Assembly (NCBI GenBank): GCA_958450365.1 | Contig: CAUEEP010000731.1 | Location: forward strand, 1,922,501-1,986,500 | Length of the DNA: 64,000 nucleotides | Source of the DNA: Mesorhabditis belari | Taxonomy: Eukaryota; Nematoda; Chromadorea; Rhabditida; Rhabditidae | Reading direction: 5' to 3' | Shown here: in pieces, positions 28,101 to 43,100 of the stretch | Position numbering within the stretch: position 1 is the first letter of the stretch | Layout: each line of letters starts with the position of its first letter | Notes under the pieces: generated by a model | The model's database searches: none | What the model saw: the letters and a program-made list of their open reading frames with translations, nothing else | Told to the model about the DNA's origin: nothing | Translations under genes and position numbers: made by a program

Positions 28101-31100
28101 TGAAAAAGTTTGAGTTTCAAAGGTTAGCAAATAATTTGATACTTGAGTCTAAAAGATAAGCAAAAGAAAAGAAAAGTTTTAACTCACCCAGACGCAAATC
28201 GCCTAAAAATTCATTAATTCGTCATTTTAGAAGAAAATTTTGAGAATGATAAAGTTTTGTTTCAAGTTTATTGATGTTTAGAAAGGATTTCAAGAATCAA
28301 TAGTTTGTGATTTAGATTTTTAATAATTTATTTTAAATCATAAAAACAATGTAGTCATTACAGGTAATTTTAAAAAAATCTTGCATAAATTTTGGATAAT
28401 CAAAAAGTTCGCGTTTCAAAATTGTCAAAGTCATTAAAGAAATTCTTTTACAATCTAGTCCTTACAGGTAATTTTTAAAAGAATCCTTTAATTTAAAAAA
28501 GAATTATTGAAACTTTGTGGTCCTGCTTTGCTAAACAAAAGTTAGCCTCAAAAAAATGTAGTTTCAAAATTTTACCTTTCAGCTTATGCAATTTTATTTA
28601 ATAAAATCATTATTTTAAATTATCAAATAATCTACCTTGATTGGTTTTTGCTTTTAAAAGAAGTTGGAAACATTTCTACCTGGCACACATATTGTCCAAC
28701 GTCTCCCTGTGATGTTCGTGGGAAGTACAAGATTCCGCCGATTTGTTGTGCGCCAGGCGGCAAAGCACCGCCGCCGAGTCTGGTCCACTGCAAAATCAAT
28801 CAGTTCGTTATCAGAGTTTTCTACATTTTCTCAACAAGCCTTTCAAATACTTCCTAAAGGTTTTATATTGGATTTTTAAAAGCTTTGTTTCGATGGTAAT
28901 TCCTCAGATTAAGAATGAAGTTTCAAAAGAAAAAAAAGGAAAAAAATTTGGTATACTAGCTAGGGGACAAAAAAGAAGTTTAATTCTAATAGAAGAGCCG
29001 GCTCTTCTATTAGAATGTTTACGGTATGTTTGTTGTTAAAAACGACCAACCGATAGCGGCAAATTGGGGTGTCCAGGAGTGGTGCACTTGAAGCGCGCGG
29101 GCTCTCCCTCAGGCACAACTTGTCTCGGTGGATCGACGATGATTCGGACGGCTGAAAGTAAGTAATTTGAAGAGCAAAAGCAATTACAGTAGGTTACAAT
29201 TATTAAAATTGTGAAGGTGTGCTTTTAAAAGAGTGTGTAAGTTTGAAAGGTTGTGCGATTGAAAAAATGAAGTTTCAAATTAGAAGTGTTCTCGGTGAGG
29301 TAGGGATTTTTAATAACTTTGATAAGGCTTCTCATATTGACTAATTGTGAAAAGTTTTAATGTTATCGTGGAGTGAAATAGATGTGAATTTGGCCACAAA
29401 TTGATTACACATCAATTTCTTAATTTGCATGAGTTTTGCGTCGTCCAAAGCCATAAGAACGTTACAATTGTTCTTGTGACTTTGGGCGACGGAAATTTGC
29501 AAATTTTTTATTTACTGCGATCTCAACAAAAGACAAGACGTTTAGTAATAGCTGTTTACTCAAACGGGAATGGAAATGGCAAAGTTTTAAAATATGAAAA
29601 AGAGCAGAGTAGAACGAAACGTTTCCGACAATTATTGTAAATTCATCTATTGACAAGCACTAAAAGTTGAAACTGATAAATTTCAAGGCTCATGGTGAGA
29701 GAAATTAATAAGCTTTTAGCGTTAAAGCGTGCAACTTAGGCAATTCTACAGTATCCGTAGCTTTTTGTTCAGCAATATTGTAGTGATATGGTAAACTGGG
29801 AATGTGACAGTGTTACAGTGGTATTTCTCTCAACCAATCCATTTCCTAAAGCGTGCCTTCCTCTACGATAATCTTGTCTCTATTTTTTATCCAATCTATC
29901 CACTTTTTATATCTTTTGATATCCTTTGTGATCTCGATATCTTCGACTCACAGAATCAGCCAAAAAAGTGGATAGATTGGATAAAAATCGACGAGATACC
30001 GGTAGAAAAAGGGAAGGGACACGTTTTAGAAAACGGATTCTAAAAGAAAGGAATACGGTAGACCAAAGCAAGCACAGCAAGCCCAAAACGCATGCTTACG
30101 CTCAAAGAGACAGTGTTCGGGGCGAGGCGGGGGTGGTGGAGGGCCACGTCGGGGTCCGCATTGCCGGGGCGGTGGACGAGTTGGTGGTGGAGGAGCTGAA
30201 AGAAAAGGGGCAAATAAAAAAAAAAGAGCCATGCACTGAACATGCAAAACTTAAGCTGAATATCTAGCTATACAAATTTTCCTTAAAAATACAGTAATGT
30301 CCTAGTCTCCGCTACAGTATCCAGAAATAAAAGTATTCAATTATCAAGAGTGAGTATTTTTCAAGATTCTCAACTGAAGCTGGATTTTTTTTCTTTCCGG
30401 ATTACTGTAGTGAGATTAAAACTGGTATCGTACAGTATTCTTGGGTTTAAAATGATTTAAAATGAAAGTTTAGCTTTTTGCTGGTAAAGCGAATGGAAAA
30501 ATGCTAAAATGAGACATTTGAAACTATTTTGATCAGGTTCAAAACTGATACTGGGATTTTAATTTGCTATTGGCATTGGTTTTGAATTTTTGAACATGGC
30601 AACGTACAATCTAGTCTTTTTAACTTGAAAAAAATGCAAATTTCTTGCTTGCCTCAAGTTCTTTAAAGTTTTTCACTTCATTATTTTGAAAAATTGATAG
30701 GTTTAAGTAGAGATGAGTGACTAAAATTTCTTAAAATCTCATCTTTTGAGGGTGGCGGCCAGCTTGAAAGCCTAATTCGAACCTGATAACATGAGCTGGG
30801 CTTTAAATTACAAAGAAACTAAACTTAAAATATTCAGATCTTAAATTTAGAAATACTTTGCATAAATTTTAGTATAGAAAAATGACTATTTTATCTTTCA
30901 AAACACTCAAAAAGAATGTTCCAACTTTAACGGGATCACAGTTGCCTGATCGACCGTATTGAAGTGTCAATTGTGATGCATTTGAAAAAATAACCCTAAG
31001 TATTTTAAAACCGAAATTTTTTTGAAAGAAGGCATGCCATGCTAAAATTTCTCAAAATGAACCATGCAGACAGTAGACTTGCTTTGTTCAGAGCTGTTTC

Positions 31101-34100
31101 TAAGCCAAGATCTTAAGGCCAAGCCAAGCCAGATCTGCTGGTCAAGCCAAGCCAGATCGGCTGGCTAAGCCAAGCCGAATCTGCTGGTCAAGCCAGACAA
31201 AGTCAGTTCAAATCCAGATCAAATGATTTGACCTGGTTTTCCATCTTGGCCTAGCATTGTCTTGGCTTGACCTTTCAAGTAGATTTGATAGCTAGTATTG
31301 CCTTGCGGATGCCAGGCTAAGACTTGGCTTGACCAGCAGGCTTGGCTTTACCTGCCCAATCATGACTTTAGGCTTCTAGGAACAGCTCTGAATTTGCTAC
31401 AGAAAGAAAATCCTGTTCAGCCGGCCAAGTATTAGGCTGTTCAGGAAGTCTTTTCGTTTCCTTTTCGTATTTCCGTTGAAAAATAACAAATTCACGAATT
31501 ACCCTATGATTTGCTCTAAATAAAAAGTGTTTATTGCTCAATTTCCCATCTTTTTCAGTCAATTTCGGTTCACTTTCAAGCAAATTCGAGAGTGAAATTT
31601 GCTTACGTTGCTTACGAGTTTACGCTCCCAAAAAAAATCCAGACCTAAGACATTTGAAACCCGAAAAGGAACGAAAAGACTTTTCTGTACAAGCTAATAG
31701 TTGAAATTCAACCAAAAAAACCATGCTTACGGGCATCCGAGCAATCAGGGATTGACGGTGGCGGGGTCCAGATCTCGGCCATTGGCGTTGGCGGTGGTGG
31801 TGGAGGTGGTTGACGAGGTCGAGTGTCACACTTCTTCGAGCTGCGACGCGGTGGTGGCGGGATTGGATCACTGGGTGGTGGAGGTGGAGGAGCTGAATAG
31901 GAAAAAAAGGTTCACACGCAGTTTAGAAGGAAGAAATCAATCACATTCACTAGTAAGCTCCACTCGTAAGTTCTTGATTTTATTTCTACGAAAATGATCC
32001 TCATTTGAGCATCACATTGTCAGTCCAACAATTGTACGCAAATTGAAGAAATACTTCTAAGTTTCAATGTGATCAGCTAAAAATGGCACTCATTCGTCTT
32101 AATTTTAATGTGATGCTAAAGTTTTAGCTTACTTTAACTCTCCAAACACTGACAAATTGCAGATAAGCTGTCAAAAACTCAGCCTCAATTCATCCCAATC
32201 AAGGCACAATCGGAGTAAGAAGGTTCTCAATTAGTTCATGCATCAAATCTCATTCAAATTTGAAAACAGAGTTAATACTAGGGGAAGTTAGCTGCTTTTT
32301 CAGAAGAGTTCGGCAAAATTCTCTTACGTCTCACGACGTTCACTTGAACATCGGGCGCCTTTCCGATTCCGTATTGAGTGACCGCTGAGCACACGTAGTT
32401 GCCGGCATCCTGAAAATTAATGTTTCAAGTTTAGAGAAATGCATTCAGAGCAATCATTTGCATTACTCTTCATATTCTAAAAGTCTTTTCCAAAAACACT
32501 AACGATTAAGTCTAAAATATAATAATAGTAAGCATAGAGGTTAGTTTTATTTTCATCCCACTCAACCCTTGATCTTCTTTTTGTTTCCAAAAGTACATCA
32601 AAGAACTTTAATGTTTTTAATCTTTTTCTTTTCAATCAAATTTCGATCATTTCAATCCCACCCATTTTTTTTGTAAATTTTGAACATTTGCATTTAGAAA
32701 ATCAGAAAATAGAAAAAAATTTGCATTTAGAAAATCTCACAAACAGAAATCATTTGATTTTTTGGGGTAATCTGGTCGTTCAATGTCCTCTATATTGTTC
32801 TGGTACCTTTTTAGTTTGTCCCTCATCAAATCATAGAAAAAAATTTGGGTGTTTCCCCCATTTTTATGAATCAAAGTTGTTTTAAGGTCCAAACTGTTCT
32901 ACGGTAGGTAACGCACTCAAAAATACTAAAAAACTGATTTTTATAACACAAATGTTTAATCAGGAGAAAGAAAAGTAGCCACCAGCAAAGTGGTTGTTCT
33001 GAAATAGACTGCGATCGCAAACTTGCGTTGCCAGTTATTGCCATTGTCTATCCAATGCCATCCAAACCCATTTAGGGTGGGGAACATTGAAAAATACCAA
33101 AACTTCAAGTTTGACTGCCCAAAAAGACATTTCTCAACAGTGATTGATAGTTTTCCCAAGAACTTTATGATATCTTGGAACCAAAAATACTTGAATGCTG
33201 AAATTTGGCTTTGATCAGGGTACTTTGAGCCTTAAAATTGAATGTTTAAACTTTGCTGTCCAAAGAAACCCTTTCCAACAATAATATGCTCCAGGAATTC
33301 TACTATATCTTGAAACCAAAATGGTTGATCCTAAAATATTTGATTTTAGCCTGTTTAAGCTGAAGAAAGAAAGTCAATGTTTCAAATTTTGGTGGATATG
33401 GAAAAATTTGCAAGCAGTGATGCAGTTCACCAGTTTTTTGCAGTTTTTTTTTCATTGAATTGTACTGTAGCACGAAATCAAACCTTGAGTTGCGCTTGTG
33501 GGATCTTTACAGCGTTTCCGGCTTGGTAGACACCATGGGGCAGCGGGCCGCCGATATACTCCTTGTGCCATGTGATTTGACAATCGGGAATGCCGGGCAC
33601 GTGGCAACTGAAAGTTTTTCGTTTCAGCAACAAACAATTAATCAATGTTTCTTAAATTTCAAAGACTACGCAAGAAATCAAGTTTCAATAAGCTGGACTT
33701 TGAGTGAAGATTGGGCCACTCAATTTCCTCTTCCCTTGGAATAAGTGCACTTTGTGCTCTCAACATCTTCTTTCTGGCGCACTGAATTCTTCCATTTCTC
33801 CTCGGGCTATCAAGTCGTTACTGAAAGTGGGAAATGGAAGAATCGGGTGCACCAGAAAGGGGTTGTTTACGAAATTCGGAGAGCATAAAGTACAAGTTGA
33901 AGAACTGGTCTAGTTCGAAGCAGTTCTGTTTATCTACTTGATAAATCCTATCTTATAACTGATTTTTCTAGGCTAAGTGCGCCAGAAGGGGTGCGTTTAC
34001 AGGACTTTGAAGCTAGCCAACTAACAATTGTTACGCATGAAAGTGATTGCTCGAATTGAAACACCGGATCCATTTCAAAGAGTAATCTTTGTGGGTTTAA

Positions 34101-37100
34101 TGTTTTCATAGCTTCAAATAGCTTAATTGTTGAAAAGATTAGGGTGTAATTTTTTAAAAGCTCAACTAGGTTGGGATTAGCGTTTAGTTCGTTGGTCGTT
34201 CAAGTTGAAACTGAAAATTTTCACAGGCTGAACTGACAACGAGCTAAATTAATTTCTGGAAGTAGATTTGGCTACTATTTCGGCATTTGTTTAAGATATT
34301 ATGTTTCAATGTGCTCAAGTTTAAACGAAGAACAGGCCACTTAAATTGAAAGCCGGTAAAATCTTTCTCTTTTCCTTGTTCTTTGGTTTACAAATGCTCC
34401 CTGGTTGATCAAAAAAACAGCTGATCTTTTTAGTTTCTTTTTCTTAGGTAAATTTGCTCAACGCTGCTATAGTATATTAAGTTATTATTAGCTTTAGTAT
34501 ATTAAAGACGTTCTCTTTCAACATTTAGTATATTAAAGAGGTAAATTTGGGTCCATAGAAAAAATGTTTCAATCTAAGCAACTCTCTAAGCAATCTAAGC
34601 AACAATAACGATTTGGCAGCTTAAACAACGAGTTTCGGGTTTTTATGTGCTTACGATTTCAAATCATAGGTTTTAAAATCATCATTTTCCTAAAAATATT
34701 TAAAAATTGGTTCCTAAACGAATTTTGAGAAAACCCTAACAATTTTTAAAAAGCCATGTTTCAAAATTTTTAACTATACTTGCTCAAATCCTTCACTAAT
34801 CCTGCCAAAACTCCTGGATCCTCATACACTTTTGTGCTTTGTGTTTAGAGATTTTGAAAATTCTGTAAACTTTTAAACGAAAACTAAAGGTGCTTTTTTA
34901 GCATTGATTTTTTGAATCATTTTTACTGTCCAAGCATTAGCATTTGAATGCTAAAAAAGCATGAAATCGGCTATATTTCTGCTTTGATTGATCTGCTTAA
35001 TCTTCCGTAAACAAGAAAATGTAAATTTTTGAAAAATCTTAACTTAAGGAGAATTCTAAAGCAACTTCTCAAGTTTTTATTTATTTAAATTTAAAATTCG
35101 ACTTACCGAAGGGAGACAGGCTCTCCCTCATTGACAGTAATCGGACCAGCCGGCTCAACAATGGGTTGCGGGGTGGATTGTCCTGAAAAAGTTCATGTTT
35201 TAAGAAAAATTTGCATTTTTACTTCACAGCAAGTTTATTGGGTGCAAAGCTTGATATGTTTCAAGTTAAATACTTTCGATTTGAGTTTGAAATTTTGGTG
35301 TTAAATGCGGTGCATTTTCACACAAAAAAGCTGGTGCCGATCAGTCTCCCAAAGCCAGAAAAAGGAGATTACTGTAACTCCAGTAATCCGTTTCCTAAAC
35401 CCTGTCCCCTTTTCTCTTTCTACTATAATCTTGTCTCTATTTTTCATCCAATCAATCCATTTTTTTGTATTTTTCGATATTTTTCTTTGAAACCTCAGAA
35501 TTAGACAAAAAGTGGATAGATTGGATAAAAAAGATAGACAAGATTACGGTAGAAAGGGGAAACGTTTTAGGAAATGGATTACTGTAGTTAGCTCCTACAG
35601 TACCCCTCTCATTATCGATTTGGTCGTTGAATGGGCGACTTGTCGTCGTTGGAGCGAATGGACGATGGCGGGCTAAAGGAGATGCTGAGTTTCAAGATTC
35701 TCAATATGAAACGAGGAGAGCGGGTAATTTTTGAACGCAGCTGATCGTTATTTGATTTACTTGCAAATTGTAGGTTTCAATTAAGTCAGCAACAAAGTGC
35801 CTCGAGTTTGAGAAATCTTTGTTTCAAATTACATTGTTATCAAGGAGAAATTGCTGGACTAGTGCCAACGTACTGGAGTTGTTAAGCTGATACTGTTTGC
35901 TATTTTTGTATCATTGAAACAAATTGTAACATTAAAAAAACATTTAGATGATTGAGATTGAATGTGGTTAGGACATTTTCTGAGAAATTCTGTGTAAGAA
36001 ACACGGGTTAACGAGTACATTTGGTACAAATAGATTAGTGCTTTTAGTGTCTTGGTAGTAATGGGATTTAGAATTTGCTTTTTAAATCTAATTCCAGTGG
36101 AAGTTCGTTAACGGGTGGTCAGAATTAAGCCAAAATTAAAACTTCGATAGCTTTTTGTTAATTCGTAGTTCTTATTGCACTATTGTTTCATAGTTTTGAA
36201 TAATGTGATAGGTTTTAATGTTGGAAACTAACACTAATGAGCTTGTGTTCGCAAAAGTTGTAAACAAAAAACGAAATTAGAGCTTACTGTACTTTAACAA
36301 ATTTTAGCTTTTGCTTAGGTTAAACTGCTGTACTTTTCAATAAACATGGCTATCAAGAATTATCAATCTTTTGGAATCTTTTGCTCAATACTGAAATTTC
36401 TGATCGACTTGAGCTTTTGTTTAAATGAAAGCCCTTCCTTTAAGCTTCATTTTAGTAATAAACATGTCGCATAAATTATAAAAGCAACCTTTAGAAGTCT
36501 TATCAATCAAGAATTACCAAGCTATCAAGAATTACCAAGCTTATCAATCACAAATGATTGATAAGCTTGGTAATTCTTGATAGTCATGTTTATTGAAAAG
36601 TACAGCCGTTTAATCTAACCAAAAACTAAAATTTGTCAAAGTACAGTAAGCTCTAGTTTCTTTTTTTCATTATAATAAGCCAAAAGTATTCAATTGGTTG
36701 ATCTTTCAACTAAAATTCTTGAAAAGAAAAAGAAATGTTTCAACTTTGCTTGCTTCTAGAGAAATTTCTCAGCATCAATTAATGCAATGAAAAAATTCAA
36801 AAGATATTTGATTTAACTTTGCTGAGAATGCTCAACCAACTGAATGCCTTTTTGCTTACTGTAGTGAGCATACGGTAGCTACAATCCTTTATAAGTATAG
36901 TAGTACTGTAAGTAGAGTATTTCTCCCCTCCAATCGGTTTCCTAAACCGTGTCCTCTTTCCCCTTTCTACCGTAATCTTATCTCTATTTTTTATCCAATC
37001 TATCCACTTTTTGTTCGATTTTGTGGGGTTTCAAAGAAAAATATCGAAAAATACAAAAAGTGAATAGATTGGATAAAAATAGAGACAAGATTACGGGAAA

Positions 37101-40100
37101 AAGGAACACGTTTTAGGAAAAGGAGATTACTGGTATAAGTTTTGTAAGTGACACACCACTCTCCTCTTGTCGCTCCTCGATCAATCTTAAGTGCGCGTCG
37201 TCGTTCGCGAATTGCCCAGACGTGTAGCCTTTGCATCGATACACACCAACGTCTTGCGATTGCACGCTTTCCAAGCTTAGATTTCCTTGACCATCATCGA
37301 ATGCCCCATCGGGAAGATTTGAGTAACCGACGCGTTGCCACTCGATTTGCACTGGCTCTGGGGGCTAAAGTTTCCGAGATTTTAGTCAAATTTGTTATCA
37401 AAGCTTATTAGTTTCAAGTTTTAGTTGAAGATTATGAAATTTTACTTTTGTGTTATCCAAACTATTTGTTATTAAAGGTTCCAAAGATTCAAAAATCTTG
37501 ATTTTGAGTGTGTAGTGTGTCAAAAAAATAAAGATAAAGACTTCAGACTTCTAAAAATGTTAATGGGGTTAATTTCCTAAGCTTTTTTTGCACTAATTAT
37601 AAGAAAAATTCTATCTACACAGATTTTTTTACTAAATAAAATAATGGTGTTTCAATTTGGATGGTTAATAATCGAAAGTCGGTCTGCTAATCTCGTCCCA
37701 TGTGCTCACTGTCAAAACAAACTTTAGGCTCTCTCAAAATGGATTTATTGTTGTTAGAATTAAGCCAAAATTAAAACTTCCATAGCTTTTTGTTAATTCA
37801 TAGTTCTTATTGCAATGTAAACAAAAGTCTGACTAAATAAGCCTTTGTTCAAGTTGGACCGCTACGTATCAAAAGCTCGTTTGGTAATTCAAGCAATTTT
37901 CAGTTCAAGGAAATACTAGTGTACAAATCGGCTCTTGGATTAGTCAAAAATTGAAACTTTGTCAGTTCATTGGTAGTTCTTGAATAATTTCTATTGCGTT
38001 TCTATTGCAAAATGAACTCAAGCCTGAAACAATATCCTTGTTTCAAGTTGAACGGGTAATAGCTGAAGATTTGTTTGTTAATTTCCGGTTGCCCTGCAAA
38101 AAATCAAACTCATCAAGCTTATGGTTAATCTAAATAAGTTTTTAAGTGGTTATGGTAAAATTTTTCTGTTAAATGATTAATCTTTGAGCTGTTATTTTGT
38201 TATTTTCCAAACCGTTTTCGAGGCCACTCGGCACGTCCATTGCACGCGTTCGCCCGGGTACACGAATTGGTGCTTCTTCTCGAGAATCTCCACGCGGAGG
38301 CGAGCTGCAGAAGAGAATGTGATTGGGATTAATCATTTGAGTTAAAGATTTGGATAAGCAGCACTCTGGATTAAGATTTGATAAGTACAGTACTTTTGGG
38401 AGAGTAATTCAGAAGACTTAAAAATAGCACACAATTAGGTATTGATTCGAATTTCAAGTAAGTAGCATTCGATGAATCTTTCTTGTTGTTGTTAATTCTT
38501 CTATCACTTCTTGAAAGGCAATAAAAGGCACTTCTATATATAAATAAAAGGCACTTGTTGACTTTTGTGTACTAGCTACGGAGAATCGGGACTCAAAAGT
38601 ACTCTTGAGTACAGCTGCCATAGATTCTCACAAAGCTGACACGTAATTCGATTTGATAAGCACAACCGTGACTGGTTAAGTGTTACTACTCATGAAACTT
38701 GTACTAAACAATGGCACCAATTGTTGTACTGCTGTAAAAACTGTTAAACAACTGAACAAGAATTAATTAACTCACAAAAAGCCCTTTGGTAGCGGATTTC
38801 TTTGAAACACGACAGCTTTTTTGTTATTTTTTTTTTCAAAAAAGCAATCTTGCCTTCAGAACATTAAACAACAGAATAAAAACTAAACAGAAAACATTTA
38901 AAAACGCTTTGTGAACAGTTTAGACGTTTGTTTTTTGACGAGAACAGTGAAATTTTCAATTCACATAAACGAATGACGATTTTTATACGTTTCTTAGTTG
39001 TTATCTTAATTTCTAGACAAGTAAATTTATTTGTTTTAAGAAAATTAACTTCTAAAATGTGCAAAACTTAGTTTTTAATGTCTTTTGAGATGAAAACTTT
39101 TGTGTTTCAAGCTGAAGTGAATAATTACTAATTACGAGATTCAACGCGACTCCTGATCCGCCAACTCTGTGAAGGCCAACTATTTGTTTAAACGAGTCCA
39201 GGTACTCTAAAATAGTACTGAAAGAGTACTGAAAGAGTGCTCTACTGAACTCTAAAGTGGGGATTTGTCCCTCAATTTCTCCCTCTAACAAAGTGATTTT
39301 GCATATGTTTGTGAAATCAAATTTTGCAACTTAAAATGAATACCGTATTTACTCGAATAGAAGACCGGCCTCGATTATAAGACCGTCTCGAATAGAAGAC
39401 GGGGTCTAGGGGGTGATTGAAAAAAATAGAAGACCGGTCTTCTATTCGAGTAAATACGGCAGTTTGTGTATCTGTTTTCGATATGATCAGTGTGTGCTTA
39501 TCGTGTACTTTGAGCTCTCAAATCCCGTAAACATCCCTTTCTGGCGCACTGAATTCTTCCATTTCCCTCTCCCAGTAACGATTTGGTGTCACGAGAAGAA
39601 AATGGATAGATTGAGTGCGCCAGGAAGGGCGTGTTTGCAAGATTTTCCTAGTACAATGTGCATTAAAACAAATAGAACAAAGGACTGGACTTTGGCGTTT
39701 AAAAAACAAGACACAGACATTGAAACATTTATTTTAACAAAAAAATCAAGCGATTTTAGGTGATGAAGTGAGAGATTTTGCCATAAAAGTCAAAAAATCA
39801 TTAAAAAAAGGTTTTTTTTAAGATATTAGTTTTGAAGCGATATTAGTTTTGAAGCGGAAATTTGATTTTTTTAACTTTGAAACAAGATTTTTTAAATTTC
39901 AAAAAAAAAAAATTTTTTTTTTAAAAAAACAAATTTTCCATCTCAAAAACGGCACCTGATTGTAAGTGAAAAAGGGAAATCAAAAAAAGTAAGTGATTGA
40001 AATTTAAATCTTTAAGAAAGGCAGTTTTTTTCTTTTGAAAAAGGCAGTTTAGAAAAGAGAAAACGGATAAAAGTGGAGAAAAAGTTTGAAAAAAATTTTT

Positions 40101-43100
40101 TTGGGTGAATGTGTGAAAATGACGATTTTTCTTAACAAAAATTGCAAGTGAGTGGAAATTTTTTGAAAAAATAAAATTGTTTCATTTAGGACACTTTTCA
40201 CACAAACTTTATGCCCAAAAATTATTGTAAATTTGAAAAACGAAGACAGCGATCGGACAAAAATCGAGTTTTTGAGGACAAAACGGACAAAAACATGAGA
40301 TAATTTAAAGGCCAACAATCAAGTCATTGTCATGTTTTTTTGGCTAAAAATGTAAATTTGAAGAAAATTTAAGTTGAACATCTATTCTTAAGTCAGCCCA
40401 GCCTCTTGCCTCACTACAGTATCCCGGTAATCAGCTGAAGTAAAGATATCCAGGAAACGGGGCTTTACAGTTTCCTGATCTCGTTATTGCTTAGCTTTCA
40501 CGAAGCGCGAGCGCACTCTGATTTTTCGTCTGCGCCCCGATGCAACGAGACGGTGCTGTCTGGGCTGTTCCGGGGTGATCGTCGGAACTACTGTTGCTCT
40601 AGGAGTGGGGAATTCGACCACATCTTGACCGTACGGTCTAGGGGTTTGCCCGACTCTGCGGTTCTTCTCACCATCGGGCGCCGGGATGAAATCGATGTGA
40701 TCCTGCTTGAAATCGCCGATCGGGATACACTGGCGTCCGTCCTGTTTCGTGTTCCGCGTGTAGCCGGGAGCACATCTAAAAATTTTGGTACTGATTGTAA
40801 GTTCTCTTCGATTGATCGAAAGGAAAAATGGCTGGTGGATTACAAATGTTTTCGAAAATCTCAGCCAATCCTTTTTTAAAAAAAGGGATTGGCTGAGTGG
40901 ATTTATTTATCAAAATTGTATTTGAAAAACCCGCTTGTTAATGATTAAAGTTGAAACGTGAAAAAATTTTAGAGACTTTTGCGGTACAAATTAGAGATTT
41001 AAGGGTTTTCTGTTTTCTAATCTTCAAAAAAGCTCGAAAATCTTTTGTGGTAAGGATTTTCAAGAGATTTTTAGGAAAGCTTTTCATTCTTAAATTTAGA
41101 ATTTGAACAAATACAGTCATATTTGATAACCCAGTTGATTTTAGTTTCCTACTAAAGTTGTTGGGAACTCAATTTTAGTCATTTCAGTCGAGAAAGCTCA
41201 ATAAAAAATCATAATTTCTTTTAGTCAACCGAGAGCTGATTATTGTAAAAGAAAAATCCTTAAATAAGCTTATATAATTTTTGTCAAATTTAAATTGAAA
41301 AATAAGTGTTTCAACTTAGAAAAAGTGACCATAGCTAGTCTTTTGCCAATAGGTGTTGTGAAAGGTAGGTACTTTAAAACACTCACTCTTGACACGTGCG
41401 TCCGGTCAATCCGGCCGGGCAAATACGGCACGACACTTGTCCTTGTGGGTCCAAAAAGCAATCCGAGGCACCGCTGGAATTTATTGGATATTTTATTCAA
41501 CCCTAGATTTTAAGAAAGCAATTCTTCATGCTTTATCATTGTTTTTCGAATTAATTGTTTCACTCGGCTTAACTTGGAACTTGCCTTTTGAAACGCCATC
41601 TTACTATTAGCTTAACACCGTCATTTCCAGGCTAGCATTGAAAACCTCTAGTTTCAATTTAAACGACTCATTTTTGTGGAAAACGGTTTCTAATTACAAT
41701 CTGTTTTCTAGCGTACTTTGTGCTCTCAAATCTTGCAAACATCCCCTTTCTCGCGCACTAAATTCTTTCATTTTTCTCGGAACACCAAATCGTTGCTGTA
41801 AGGAGAAAATGGAAGCATTAAGTGCGCCAGAAAGAAAGAGTTTACAGAATTCAGCACTATATAAGTTCAACAACTCACGGGCATGGGCATGGCGTACAAT
41901 CGTCGGGTCGTCCCCGAGTCGCATCTCCATAGTATCCTTTCTTGCAGCGCTCACAGTGCACTCCCTCGGTGTTGTGCTCGCAAAGCTGAAATGAAATATG
42001 CTTGTTTAAAATTCTTTAATAAACTAAAACTCTTTTAGAAAACGGATTAACTGAGAAAGCATTTTAGTTAAAATCCACTTTATCAATAAAAATACTTGTG
42101 TTTCAAAAGTATAGGTTTAATATCAATCAAGCCAGGTTCAATGTTTGTTATTTGGATGCCTTTTCTTGACACCATCATCTTAAATTCACAAATTGTAAGG
42201 TTCAATTGATATTTAGGTTAAAATTGAAGTCGTTGTTTCAAAATTTGCGGCTCAGAAAGCATTTGAGGTAATTAGCTTTGTAGGTTTGGGTTCTAGTTGA
42301 TGAGAAAATGCAGAGAGTCCAAAATCTTAAAAAACCTACGAAAACCTGAAAACCTAAAGTTTCGAAAAGAAATCAGCTAGGCCCTTATCATCCTAGCTAA
42401 ATTTAGTTTTCAAAACCGACCAAACATCTTCCGAACGAGTCGCATCCTCTGGGCGAGTGATTGTTGCATTGACATGGTGGTTTAGTCGGAGCTGGCTGAC
42501 AATCGTGCGGTGTTCCGCGACGCGCGTCACCGACGAAACCGGGTTTGCATCTGAAATGATAAATTTGAATGGAAATAACAAATAACAAAACAAGCTAACA
42601 TTAATCAAAGACTTTTAATGCAAAATTAAACTAAATAGTTTACAGTAATTAAAAACAGTTGTACTATTGATTTCACGCTATAGTTGGGTGCCTAATTTGA
42701 TCTCCATCCCTTTGAAACACTTGTTTTAAAGTCGTTTACTTGGTAAAACAGCTTTAGGGATTTAAATGCAAGTTGTAAACTTCAGTAAATTTAAAACCTA
42801 CTGTATTTTTAACAGAACTCTTAGCAATACGTAGATTTTTTTAATCCATTATATTCTCTGTATCTAGTTTCACAAACATCACAATGAAACAAGTGTTTAA
42901 AAAAGATTTTTAACTCTAAAACCTTTACCTCTCGCATTGATCTCCTTCGGTATTGTGCTGGCAATCGATACAGAAACCATATTCCTAAAAGATTTTATGA
43001 TAATTAAGTTATTTTTACTTTTGAAGACCCCAGCACTAGATATGCTAAAACAGAGAAATTGCCATAAAAGCAAGAAAGTGAAATTTCCAATCACTGAACT

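Larger units (their letters stand above)
38305..40483 (-). other. Intron between domain III and domain IV (short-isoform 3' UTR side)
   Basis: No exon seen. It contains MITE 39341-39460, element A9 and a poly-A/poly-T stretch near 39900. The part next to 40484 would be the 3' UTR of the short form. Confidence 0.5.

Noticed and set aside
40487..40879. 130-codon plus-strand ORF
   Set aside because: Shadow of the minus-strand choice exon 40484-40775, whose frame contains laminin-EGF sequence.
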